Under the pieces are notes generated by a model. The model ran no database searches. It saw nothing but the letters and a program-made list of their open reading frames with translations, and was not told the DNA's origin. Shown one piece after another: positions 1 through 8,172 of a stretch of 64,000 bases of DNA; positions within the stretch are counted from its first letter, which is position 1; the number at the start of each line of letters is the position of its first letter. The translations under genes and the position numbers were made by a program. The stretch comes from a bacterium (GTDB taxonomy: Bacteria > SM23-81 > DAOVCL01), in NCBI GenBank assembly GCA_029932675.1, contig JAOZPP010000001.1:44671-108670 (forward strand), written 5' to 3'.

Positions 1-324
1 TCGCTCGGGCTAAATGGTTAGGGTAATCCTGCAACGGCGGAAACTTCACAGACCACAGAGGAATCAAGTTAGACAGGAGAAGCAGGATAAATACAATAAG
101 AATGTATCTTCTATGTTCAAAAGGTTCTTCCATTCGTATCTTTATTCACTGGAGAGACAGATATTTATTATCTCTCCGCATCCTTCAGATTCTAATAGCT
201 GGAGCTCGCGGCTATAAGGAGTAAAATCTCTCCGCCCTGTACTATATCATATTCTCGAAGAACTTCCAAGTCCTTTCTTTAAGAAATTGAATTGAGGACC
301 TCGTGGCAGAATATCAACAATCGT
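1..324. other. Gene-less left edge
   Basis: No convincing gene. The only open frame on the plus strand is short, lacks recognisable domains and has no good ribosome binding site. The stretch contains low-complexity phrases of the kind found in other gaps of this window (for example around 50-90). It lies downstream of the minus-strand epsI-like gene and may hold its transcription end, but no clear hairpin plus T-run was seen. Confidence 0.5.
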
Positions 325-966
325 TCAATGCGGTAAGGATTCACATATATAGGGGAAAATCTGTTGAATGAACTCCTTTTCTAACTTCAAGGTTGCCTGC
401 GGGTTACCCCCCATAACTGGTGCAGAGATCCGAATTAGAGCCCTATCACTTCGCTTGCCTAAAATTCTCTTCATAATTAATTTGATCCTTTGCCTCAGTT
501 CGTCACTGGTCACCTTGTCTCCGGATTGAAACCAATACAGGACGAGCCGAGTCTGGTCACCTTTGCGAAGGAGGAGTTTATCAACCTTGATTTTTTTTTC
601 GCTTATATTTATCGGTTCCCTTCCTTTCTCAAGCACCGTCCATCCCAAAGCAGGATAACAGGTGCCCGGGGTATGCTCCAAAAATGATCCGCTTTGTTGC
701 GAATAGTAACCTAAATAGAAGTAAATACTTTCGTCCCCCCCGTTAGTATACCTCCTGAAGAAAGTAGTATCTGCCCTCACCGCCGCATAGACATAATCGT
801 CGAACTCAAGCTCTATGCCTTCCCAATCCCCAAGTCTCTCTGGTAAATTCCCAAAAGAGGAAACCACCTTGGAAGACTCAGCAAAGTAAGTCAGATAGTT
901 AGTATAAAACCCAGTCAGGGCAACAATGGCAAGTGCTACCCAGTAACTTTTCTGCACTCTATTCAT
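325..966 (-). CDS. epsI: EpsI family exosortase-associated protein
   Basis: This 213-residue protein belongs to the EpsI/DUF3485 family, which accompanies exosortases in exopolysaccharide loci. It has one N-terminal membrane segment (about residues 9-27) and then an extracytoplasmic domain. The family hallmark HTPGTCYPALGW, with its conserved cysteine, is at about residues 98-109. The neighbouring exosortase is 207 bp upstream on the same strand, the usual pairing; in some genomes the two are fused. The biochemical role of the family is not settled. The ATG has only a weak ribosome binding site (AAAAGG directly before it). Confidence 0.88.
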   Translation of the reverse strand: MNRVQKSYWVALAIVALTGFYTNYLTYFAESSKVVSSFGNLPERLGDWEGIELEFDDYVYAAVRADTTFFRRYTNGGDESIYFYLGYYSQQSGSFLEHTPGTCYPALGWTVLEKGREPINISEKKIKVDKLLLRKGDQTRLVLYWFQSGDKVTSDELRQRIKLIMKRILGKRSDRALIRISAPVMGGNPQATLKLEKEFIQQIFPYICESLPH

Positions 967-1029
967 CCTTTTGCCACAGAAAGTGAAATATTTCAGAGAA
1001 AGTTGGACTTTTTAGGGCTTTTAAAATGT

Positions 1030-1128
1030 TGTGGTTCCCTAACGCATAACGCAGGATTTTTATTCGGTGACCTTCGGTGCTGAATGAATGTTATTTACCC
1101 TGTTCATCCTGTCAATCCTGTCTAAAAA
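1030..1128. repeat. Intergenic TCCTGT-type repeat, copy 1
   Basis: This copy shows CCCTAACGCATAA, then CTTCGGTGCTGAATGAATG, then a run of TCCTGT units spaced by about one helical turn. The same ordered blocks recur at 12830-12908, and in part at 13597-13663. It lies between epsI and the exosortase gene. The function is unknown. Confidence 0.6.
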
Positions 1129-1173
1129 TGGAAGTTCTCACGATTTAAGGTTCAAAATCTACAAAATCTGCGG

Positions 1174-2010
1174 TCATCTGTGTTCTTCAGTGGCAGTCTT
1201 CCCCTTTAAGATAGCCCCAAATATAGCTAACAAAATCAGGGAAAAGGCAAAGACCGTAATCCCGGAGAATTTATGAAAAAAGCCCTCTGCCATCTCTCTT
1301 CCAAAAAGATGTGAAAGAACCCCGGTAAGGGAGATTCTCGCTATGTTGGCAGCAATGGCTATAGGGATAGTAAAAAGAAATAGAACCGCTCTCTTCCAAA
1401 GAATCTTCTGATGAAGATAAGAAAAGATGGCGCCAAGAGCCATCAATGAAATCAGAGACCTGAGCCCACTGCAGGCAGTTGCCACTTCCATAGTAAGATT
1501 AGGCAGATAGATGACATTCCCCTCCCTAACGGCGGAGACACCAAGAGAGGAAAGAATTATCATCGATAATCTGCTGGCAAAAAGTTTAAGGGGAAGGGTG
1601 ATTTGATTGTAGAGACTATCCGGGAAAGGGAAGAGGAAAACAAGATATAACCAGGGGAAAAGGAGCTCTGTGGTCATCTCTCTTCCAGTGAGCCAAAGGA
1701 GCAGTCCCCCTAAGACCATCAAGAAAGAGATGTTTGTACCAGTTGAAGACCAGGTTAACGTGCTCAAAATATATAAAAGACAACCGAATATCAACACGGG
1801 TAACCCAAACTCCGCTGGATCATTTCCAATGGATGATATTCTCCCTCTCTTTCGCCAGACGATAAAAAGGGAAATGGGAAGGATGAGAAAACCATGGGAG
1901 TAGTCAGGATCCCAATGCCATCTATCCACCAAACTAAAGAACATCGGATGATAGGCAAAGATCACCAAGAGAGAGATTAAAAATATTCTCCAGAATTTCT
2001 TTATAGACAT
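1174..2010 (-). CDS. Exosortase (membrane transpeptidase)
   Basis: Exosortases are multi-pass membrane cysteine transpeptidases that cleave and anchor proteins carrying a C-terminal PEP-CTERM-like sorting signal. This 278-residue protein has about eight hydrophobic segments and the expected catalytic triad: Cys180 in ATACSGLRSL, Arg225 in ANIARIS and His246 in FFHKFSG. The N-terminal WDPDYSHGFLILPIS block is also typical. It is followed by its EpsI partner. No protein in the window ends in a recognisable PEP-CTERM tripartite signal, so the substrates must lie elsewhere or use a different motif. I cannot assign the exosortase subtype with certainty. Confidence 0.93.
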   Translation of the reverse strand: MSIKKFWRIFLISLLVIFAYHPMFFSLVDRWHWDPDYSHGFLILPISLFIVWRKRGRISSIGNDPAEFGLPVLIFGCLLYILSTLTWSSTGTNISFLMVLGGLLLWLTGREMTTELLFPWLYLVFLFPFPDSLYNQITLPLKLFASRLSMIILSSLGVSAVREGNVIYLPNLTMEVATACSGLRSLISLMALGAIFSYLHQKILWKRAVLFLFTIPIAIAANIARISLTGVLSHLFGREMAEGFFHKFSGITVFAFSLILLAIFGAILKGKTATEEHR

Positions 2011-2079
2011 TTCCTATGGATAGGAAGGTGTTAGGTTTTAGGAAATAGCTTAGAGAAGACGGGTGATAGGTGTTAGGTG

Positions 2080-2499
2080 TTAAGTGGAGAGGCGATGCTC
2101 ATCCTTCCATTTGAGCAAGGATTTCTCCAATGCTCTCAGCATCTTTCCACACTCCTCGTAGGACTTACTCAACCTCTCGTATTGCCCCCTGGTCAAATAA
2201 TCCTTGCGAAAAGCTATGAACAAGTGATGCAGAGTCTCTTGGAGCTCCCCAAGAGAACGATTTATCCCCTCCAAGTAGATATTTATGTGCTTGTTATTCC
2301 AGCCCTCAGCTAAATTAGCTGCTATGGAATTAGAAGACCTTCTTATCTGCGATCCTAATTCATAAAGCTCAAACTTAGGGAACTTAAGAGAGAACTTGCT
2401 AATCTCCAAATGCAGATCACAAAGCCTTTTGTATACCTCCAAATCCCCAAAGCTCTCTATCTTCTTATTGTCTTTTACCTTAAACCTACCACCTTCCAC
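2080..2499 (-). CDS. Four-helix bundle protein (S23/IVP family)
   Basis: This 139-residue helical protein belongs to the four-helix bundle family first seen in 23S rRNA intervening sequences and now known from many chromosomal sites. The diagnostic parts are FGDLEVYKRL near residue 18, QIRRSSNSIAANLAEGW in the middle, and a Tyr/Leu-rich C-terminal helix. Its function is unknown. There is no rRNA nearby. The first dozen residues are encoded by an ACCT-type micro-repeat, and the apparent start is GTG; the real start may be a few codons further in. The downstream side (2057-2095) is also micro-repeat. Confidence 0.85.
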   Translation of the reverse strand: MEGGRFKVKDNKKIESFGDLEVYKRLCDLHLEISKFSLKFPKFELYELGSQIRRSSNSIAANLAEGWNNKHINIYLEGINRSLGELQETLHHLFIAFRKDYLTRGQYERLSKSYEECGKMLRALEKSLLKWKDEHRLST

Positions 2500-2610
2500 C
2501 TTCTACCTTCTACCTTCTACCTATCACCTCTAACCTATCACTCACCTATCACCTGATTACCACCATCCTTTTCGTCTTTCTCGCCTTTAACCTATCACCT
2601 ACCACCTCTA
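2485..2610. repeat. ACCT micro-repeat array
   Basis: This is an irregular array of units such as CACCTATCACCTCTAACC. It spans the gap between the four-helix gene and the sorting-domain gene and runs into both coding regions. Related units occur at 2057-2095 and 2757-2818. On the minus strand the units read as AGGTGATAGGT. Confidence 0.75.
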
Positions 2611-3361
2611 ACCTATAAAAATATACCCCACTGCAAACCTCTTCCCCAAAATTGTCCCTTCCATCCCACACGACCCTATAATAACCCGGCTCCTTTTCTC
2701 CGTCAATCAGATCTCTCACCTTCTCTCCCAAGCTATTGTAAACTTTTAAGGTTATGGGTATGAGGTGAGAGGCGTTAGGTTCCCCTTTCACCTTAAACCT
2801 TTCACCTATCACCTGGGGGACGGTGTAGCGGATGGTGGTGGACGAATTGAACGGATTGGGGAAATTTTGACTTAGTGAAAATCTTTTAGGCAATTCTTTC
2901 CCTTGAGTCTCATCAACACCCGATAAGGTAGTATCAGGAGAGGCTTCAGACAATGGCCCCTCCACTCCATCTGAGTCCACAGCAGAGACTTTAACCCAAT
3001 AGGTATGCCCGGCTGAGCCGACAATAGAAGATATAGTATCATAAGCAATCTTTACGAACTTATAGCTCGTATCATTGTTTACATCTACCGCCCTATAGAC
3101 CTTATAATGGTCAACAGGAGCCCCAGTTTTCGGAGGCGACCAGTGAAAAACAAGTGCATTTTCCTGCCCCAACGCAGAGGTGTTCCCAGGAGACAAAACA
3201 GAGTAGAGAACCACGATAGTCAGTAGAAAAAATGGCAACATCCGCAATTTTTGGGTCAATTTCCCCTCTCTCAAAAGTATAGCAGGAACAGGCATTAGGT
3301 TCGTGGACTGTTCCTTCCCTAACGCTTGGATATTACTCGTCTTACGGACTCTTCTCCTCAT
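2549..3361 (-). CDS. Fibronectin III protein with Por/T9SS-type sorting domain
   Basis: This predicted secreted protein has 270 residues. A hydrophobic signal-like segment (about residues 41-62) precedes a fibronectin type III domain (about 66-145), then a C-terminal sorting domain that begins with the hallmark QNFPNPFNSSTTIRY and ends LKARKTKRMVVIR. Such domains direct outer-membrane export in type IX secretion. The true start may be the methionine at about residue 41, which directly precedes the hydrophobic stretch. Two stretches of the sorting domain (VIGERFKVKGEP and GDRLKARKTKR) are encoded by the ACCT micro-repeat. The beta-helix gene ends 10 bp upstream, so the two may function together. 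Confidence 0.82.
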   Translation of the reverse strand: MRRRVRKTSNIQALGKEQSTNLMPVPAILLREGKLTQKLRMLPFFLLTIVVLYSVLSPGNTSALGQENALVFHWSPPKTGAPVDHYKVYRAVDVNNDTSYKFVKIAYDTISSIVGSAGHTYWVKVSAVDSDGVEGPLSEASPDTTLSGVDETQGKELPKRFSLSQNFPNPFNSSTTIRYTVPQVIGERFKVKGEPNASHLIPITLKVYNSLGEKVRDLIDGEKEPGYYRVVWDGRDNFGEEVCSGVYFYRLEVVGDRLKARKTKRMVVIR

Positions 3362-3370
3362 AGTACACCT

Positions 3371-5053
3371 CTATCGCCATTGGGGTTGACCTGGTTGACC
3401 GATGGGCCACAAGGTATCACACATAACCCTAACTTCTTGACCCTTCTTTGGTAGGTCCGTAGCTCGTATAATTACAGGATAAGCGTTTGAGGTAGGAAAG
3501 GTATAATCAAGATAGTATTCCTTTGCTCTCTTGCTATCTTCTGTAATGGAAGGATGAACAGCAACCGTATCCCCATCCCCAAAGTCAACTTTCATTACAA
3601 TGGTAGCGCTATCAACCCCTATACCTTTGTCCCGAATAGCAAAATGAATATGGGGTAGATTTCCATCCGATGTCCAGCTCGTGTCCGCAATATAAGGCGG
3701 GTTTGTGTCATCCCAACCGTCGTAAGGGAGTGCCCCTATATCTCCCCCATCATCAGCAGCCCTGATGCAGGGTGAACCCTCACGCAAGCGGTAGTCATCA
3801 CTGGCAGGGTCAACAAACATAGGATCAGCTTTCATCCCATGGATTTCACACCCTTTAGATGTTCTAATACCGCTTAAAGTATAATTTGTATAATGGTTCC
3901 ATTGCTGGATATATTCCGAGGCATCATAATAACAATTATAATCGACATAATAGGAATCAGGTTGACTGGCGTCTGGATTTTCCGTCCACATCTCTAACCC
4001 CCTATACCCCCCATATATGTAGCATATATTATTTTTGACGGTGACACCGTTAGCGCCACCTGGGGGGTTAGATGGACTCTCCTCGGGGATGCTAATACTC
4101 GCCTGAGTCATATTCACCACAGTATTATGTTCTACCTTGGAATAATCACCACCAGTAACATCTCCCAAATCAAAACCAATCTGGATTCCATAAGATTCGC
4201 TCCCTCGTCCATCGTAAATCAAATTGTTTTTAACTATTGTCGAGTCATAACGAGCGTGGATACCTATTATTATATCGTGAATTTTATTGTTTAAACAATA
4301 GAAATGCCCTGGTTCTCCTGGTTCTTTATATTTTATCCCAACATTCATATCGTAAAATTCGCAATTTTCAATTCGGATTTCCCTTGTCCTCCGAGGTGTA
4401 GGATCGTGAGAACTGCTTCCATATATTGTTATGCCCGTATTGTTCATTTTAACTGGCTCAAAAGCCAATGTATCCTCTCGGTTATGAAATATGGTGCAAT
4501 TTTTTATCGTTATCGAATCGGAAAATTGGATAAAAAAAGCTCCAACATTGTCGTCCCCTTGAGTGCTGCAGATAACACAATTTTTAAACTCTAATTTTTT
4601 ACATTCCCAGATGAAGATTGCCTGTCCTCCCCAGTCGTTGGTTTTAGTGACATCACCACTGTTAACTATGTTTACAGAGTCCACAGTGATATAATTTCTT
4701 GCACTATCGGGCTGGTGATCCTTGCCGAACCGCCAGACATGATGGATACTATGCTGAGCATCTATCCATACATCGGCTCCTGGGTATGCTTTATAGACTA
4801 TCCTATTAGAGTATGTACCCGAATTTGCTGGAATAATGTTACTCTCATAGTATCTTCCCTCCATAATCAGCACTGTATCCCCAGCCTGCAGAGTCTGAGC
4901 GGCGTGGTTTATCGTGGCCCAGGCGTTGGCCGTGTCCAGTCCAGAGTTGGCATCGTTGCCAGTCTTGGATACATAATAAGTTGTGGAGCTTACCTCACCC
5001 CACGAGAAGAAAACTGCTAACATTACAATACCGAAAACCGGGAATTTCTTCAT
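3371..5053 (-). CDS. Secreted right-handed beta-helix repeat protein
   Basis: This 560-residue predicted secreted protein has an N-terminal signal peptide followed by TYYVSKTGNDANSG, the usual entry into pectate-lyase-like beta-helix proteins. Asn/Ile-rich rungs such as NCEFYDMNVG and VKNNICYIYGG fill residues 90-430. A smaller Ig-like region follows. I chose the internal ATG because GGGAGGG lies just ahead of it. In polysaccharide loci such proteins often bind, cleave or epimerise sugar polymers, but I cannot identify a catalytic site. It lacks a C-terminal sorting domain; the next gene, 10 bp downstream, has one. Confidence 0.8.
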   Translation of the reverse strand: MKKFPVFGIVMLAVFFSWGEVSSTTYYVSKTGNDANSGLDTANAWATINHAAQTLQAGDTVLIMEGRYYESNIIPANSGTYSNRIVYKAYPGADVWIDAQHSIHHVWRFGKDHQPDSARNYITVDSVNIVNSGDVTKTNDWGGQAIFIWECKKLEFKNCVICSTQGDDNVGAFFIQFSDSITIKNCTIFHNREDTLAFEPVKMNNTGITIYGSSSHDPTPRRTREIRIENCEFYDMNVGIKYKEPGEPGHFYCLNNKIHDIIIGIHARYDSTIVKNNLIYDGRGSESYGIQIGFDLGDVTGGDYSKVEHNTVVNMTQASISIPEESPSNPPGGANGVTVKNNICYIYGGYRGLEMWTENPDASQPDSYYVDYNCYYDASEYIQQWNHYTNYTLSGIRTSKGCEIHGMKADPMFVDPASDDYRLREGSPCIRAADDGGDIGALPYDGWDDTNPPYIADTSWTSDGNLPHIHFAIRDKGIGVDSATIVMKVDFGDGDTVAVHPSITEDSKRAKEYYLDYTFPTSNAYPVIIRATDLPKKGQEVRVMCDTLWPIGQPGQPQWR

Positions 5054-5170
5054 TGATGCTCCCTCCCAGATTTTTTGACTCACCCACTGAAAGTTAAGCT
5101 TCTGATTCTAAAATATTTATGCAATTCTTGTGCCAAGCGACAGAAAACGATTTTAAGGACTTAACTGATA

Positions 5171-5294
5171 GTACGGCAAAAAGTCCAATTAAAAGCTATA
5201 ACTGGTTAAGCCTCAAAATGTAACCCATTTATTTTCAATGCGATGCATTTTGCATCTGTAGTGCCCTAGAGCAAATTTTGACTTTTTGCCGTAC
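5171..5294. mobile_element. Miniature inverted-repeat element, 124 bp
   Basis: A perfect 15-bp terminal inverted repeat is visible: GTACGGCAAAAAGTC at 5171-5185 and its reverse complement at 5280-5294. The interior is A+T-rich and non-coding. No clear target-site duplication is seen. It occupies the otherwise empty 5054-5453 gap between the beta-helix gene and the adenylating-enzyme gene. No second copy was seen in the window. Confidence 0.6.
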
Positions 5295-5453
5295 CATCTT
5301 AACTTACTTATTAACAAAATCATAGTCATCCTCTCTGTAATTGTGCTTTTCTATTAAGTGCCTATTTTTAGACCACTCTGTTCTAAAAATTACCAAATCA
5401 CCATACAAAATTGAGGTATCTAAACTCAATAAGTAACACTCAGATTTTATGCC

Positions 5454-6845
5454 TTAAGAAATAAGAGATACAAAGTTTCTCAATTTGCCCGATTTTTCTC
5501 TTGGAATCAGGTTAACAAATTCATAGTCAATATTCATAGATTCACCAAAATATTGGTGAATTTTTATATCCAAATATTCAATGGTTTGCTTTGAGAAATT
5601 ACTATCTTTGACTATTTCCATTTTTATTTTATTGACGGTTTCTTGATAAATCTTAAATTGCCGAATTCCCCCATCTCTATTGATTAAATCTTTTATAATG
5701 TAATCAAAAATATAGCTATGGAGATGCTTTCCATCTGGGGTAATTACTACATCGTCTGTCCTACCCACTATCTTTTCAATAAGGGGCAAACCTCTTCCGC
5801 ATTTACAAATTTTACTTGAAGCCGTACCCATATCACCAATATCATATCTGATGATGGGAAAGGAGTAGTTGTTTAAATCCGTTACAATTATTTTCTTGAG
5901 ATTGGCATCATTTTTTAAGTCAGTTTCCAGAAACTCGGTATAGGTACAGTCGGCCATAAGATGATGACCACCTGATGGACATTGGAAAGCTATTAGACCT
6001 GTCTCTGCGGCCCCATATTCGCTCACAAGCTGACATCCGAAAACTGACTCAATTAAATCTCTTTGAAACTCACTAATAGTCTCTGAAGTACATTTAACCA
6101 TTTTGAAATTTAGAATCTTACCATTTAAAGCATTTTCTTTTATAAAAAGGGCAAATTGATAAACCATAGAGGTATAACCCGTAAGGTATTCTGGTTTTTT
6201 TCTCAACATCATTTGATAAAAGCGATTTAAAGTTTCAGGATATAAATTATATTCTTTCTCTCTAAATCTGTTAAGAAGTAAGTCCTTTGCCTTTGTTTTT
6301 AGCCTTTCCTTCCAATTTACAGGAACACCCCACAACATAGCTTCTTTTGCACCGATATCCAAGCCATACCACCTATGCCCTCTATACATAGCGGCATTGG
6401 CATATCCTGTAGCTCTCCTATCTTTGTAAAATTCTAGAGGTATACCAGTAGAACCAGAGGTTTCAGCTAAGGTAAGAGGCTTACTATGGTTAACCGCCAA
6501 CATATTTTGCACATTCTTCCTTAAAGTTTCCTTAGTTAAAATAGGAATCTTAGCGAAATCCTCTGGATTACTTATATCATTCGGATATATGTTATGTTTT
6601 TTAAACAAGTTGTGATAATAGCGCACATTTTCATAGGCATGTTCCATTAACTTCAATAACTTTCTCCATTGCAATTCCCTAATCTCATCTGGGGAGAGCC
6701 ATTGATTTTCTTCAAGTTCCTTTAAATATCTAAATAAAGGCTCTCTGCGCAGCTTCTCAATTATGTAGAATGTAGTCTTTGCTATTTTTTGATTCATTGT
6801 CTCTGATGCCGTCTCTGATTCCAGCTTCTTCGCAATAGGCGGCAT
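5454..6845 (-). CDS. CapK/PaaK-like adenylate-forming enzyme
   Basis: This 463-residue member of the phenylacetate-CoA ligase/CapK branch of AMP-forming enzymes has the phosphate-binding loop TSGSTGIPLEF (about residues 129-139), the SEYGAAETG motif and RYDIGDMG near residue 340. Relatives in capsule and exopolysaccharide clusters are thought to activate a carboxylic acid for transfer to sugar or lipid, but the substrate is unknown here. Another AUG lies at residue 17 and could be the real start. It ends a run of sugar-transfer genes and is 9 bp downstream of a glycosyltransferase gene. Confidence 0.83.
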   Translation of the reverse strand: MPPIAKKLESETASETMNQKIAKTTFYIIEKLRREPLFRYLKELEENQWLSPDEIRELQWRKLLKLMEHAYENVRYYHNLFKKHNIYPNDISNPEDFAKIPILTKETLRKNVQNMLAVNHSKPLTLAETSGSTGIPLEFYKDRRATGYANAAMYRGHRWYGLDIGAKEAMLWGVPVNWKERLKTKAKDLLLNRFREKEYNLYPETLNRFYQMMLRKKPEYLTGYTSMVYQFALFIKENALNGKILNFKMVKCTSETISEFQRDLIESVFGCQLVSEYGAAETGLIAFQCPSGGHHLMADCTYTEFLETDLKNDANLKKIIVTDLNNYSFPIIRYDIGDMGTASSKICKCGRGLPLIEKIVGRTDDVVITPDGKHLHSYIFDYIIKDLINRDGGIRQFKIYQETVNKIKMEIVKDSNFSKQTIEYLDIKIHQYFGESMNIDYEFVNLIPREKSGKLRNFVSLIS

Positions 6846-6854
6846 ATAATTTAG

Positions 6855-7838
6855 TCAAGAAGATATGGTTAAACGGAGTAACAGTTTTTTGAAGTCTGCT
6901 TCCCACATTTTTTGCTTTATGGTTTTGATATATGCAATTTCTTTACATATAGTTTTCTTCTTTTTAAGTACTGTATTTATTGATCTCGCTATGTCTGATG
7001 GAGTATTCGCTGTAAAAACTGCGCCAGAATTAAAATAGTCCCTTAAAGCTTTCTTATCAGAAAGTATCAAAGATTTCTCAACAGCAAGTGCTTCATACAT
7101 TCCACAAACCAGGCAATCTTCAGATTTTGTCAAATCCATAATCAAATCAACAGAATGAAGCATTTGAATGTATTTCTCCTCTGGAAGATAACCAGTAAAG
7201 ATTACATTTGTGGGTATTTTTTCAGGAAGTTTTTGCAAGTATCTCCTGTAATTTCCAGTGATGTAAATAAATATATTTTTATCAAGTCTTTTGGCCGCAC
7301 CAATTACCTCTTCTATGGGTTCATCCTCACCAAAAGACGAGATATAAAGGATATTGTATCTCCCCTTCAGTCTAATAGGTTCGATCTTAGGAAAATGAGG
7401 TATCGGGTCCGGTAAAACAAATCCCTTGCCACTGTATTTTTCAATCTCGTTTTTGAGATTACTATTCGTTACGATGGTCAAATCGGTGTTACGAATTATG
7501 TATTTAGTTAAATTAGTCAACAAAGGTTCTCTTGAATTCAAATGGTCGATAACTGAATTATGGGCATCGACGACTGCTTTAGCTCTAGTGATTTTTTTAT
7601 ATATTACTGCAAGTAAAGCAAGGACGATTGAAGGATTTTCAACAAATAAAGTCCTTGGCCTTTTTATAATAAGCAGGTATACCGTTCTAAAAATGAGAAC
7701 TGGATATCTAAGGCAACGAGGACCCTTGAGATCAAATTCATACAATTTAATATTTAACCTTTCACTCAGCGAAATATTTCTGCGTTGGTGTTCCCAGGTC
7801 ACCCAAATTGTTTTATCTTTCGCTTTAAAAGTTCCCAT
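6855..7838 (-). CDS. Glycosyltransferase, GT-B fold (GT4-like)
   Basis: This 327-residue protein has the two-domain outline of a GT-B glycosyltransferase. The N-terminal half contains FVENPSIVLALLAV and VVDAHNSVIDHLNS. The C-terminal half carries YNILYISSFGEDEPIEEVI and the donor-site region GMYEALAVEKSLILSD. It is probably a cytosolic or membrane-associated sugar transferase building the repeat unit. Donor and acceptor cannot be read from sequence. It precedes the CapK-like gene by 9 bp, so the two are probably co-transcribed. Confidence 0.8.
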   Translation of the reverse strand: MGTFKAKDKTIWVTWEHQRRNISLSERLNIKLYEFDLKGPRCLRYPVLIFRTVYLLIIKRPRTLFVENPSIVLALLAVIYKKITRAKAVVDAHNSVIDHLNSREPLLTNLTKYIIRNTDLTIVTNSNLKNEIEKYSGKGFVLPDPIPHFPKIEPIRLKGRYNILYISSFGEDEPIEEVIGAAKRLDKNIFIYITGNYRRYLQKLPEKIPTNVIFTGYLPEEKYIQMLHSVDLIMDLTKSEDCLVCGMYEALAVEKSLILSDKKALRDYFNSGAVFTANTPSDIARSINTVLKKKKTICKEIAYIKTIKQKMWEADFKKLLLRLTISS

Positions 7839-7879
7839 CTATTCATCTCTCTATTGTGTGTATTTACCCTCACCAATCC

Positions 7880-8113
7880 TTAAAACCAAGGGTTCTTTAA
7901 CCTGGCAATTTGAGTAAGCAATAACAACAACTCCTTGGCCACTTTATATCTTCCCAATTTGTTAAGATGACAACCGTCATTGGCAATTCGAATAAATTCT
8001 TGGTCGTGATCAACTTTAGGTGGTTTAAACATCGACTCCCCCCGCTTGCAAGCTACTAAGGCTGCTGCAAGTAAAGATAACATGATAAGAAAGTCTTTTA
8101 GAAATCTATGCAT
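7880..8113 (-). pseudogene. C-terminal remnant of an SGNH/GDSL hydrolase
   Basis: Only 77 codons remain. The end of the peptide, NDGCHLNKLGRYKVAKEL, matches the last conserved block of SGNH/GDSL hydrolases, where D..H supplies two catalytic residues. The part that should carry the nucleophile Ser and the oxyanion Gly/Asn blocks is absent. The upstream frame closes with a stop four codons before the ATG, and the FkbM gene ends only 59 bp away. The N-terminus looks like a lipoprotein signal, so a small lipoprotein is the alternative reading. I favour a decayed acetyl-esterase or acetyltransferase of the locus. Confidence 0.45.
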
Positions 8114-8172
8114 TTCTCCACATTACTGTACCATACCATTCTGATACCTACGGCAGGATTTATTCGCTTTCC

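Noticed and set aside
14-217. 67-codon frame at the left edge
   Set aside because: No ribosome binding site, no recognisable domain, and low-complexity repeat-like composition.
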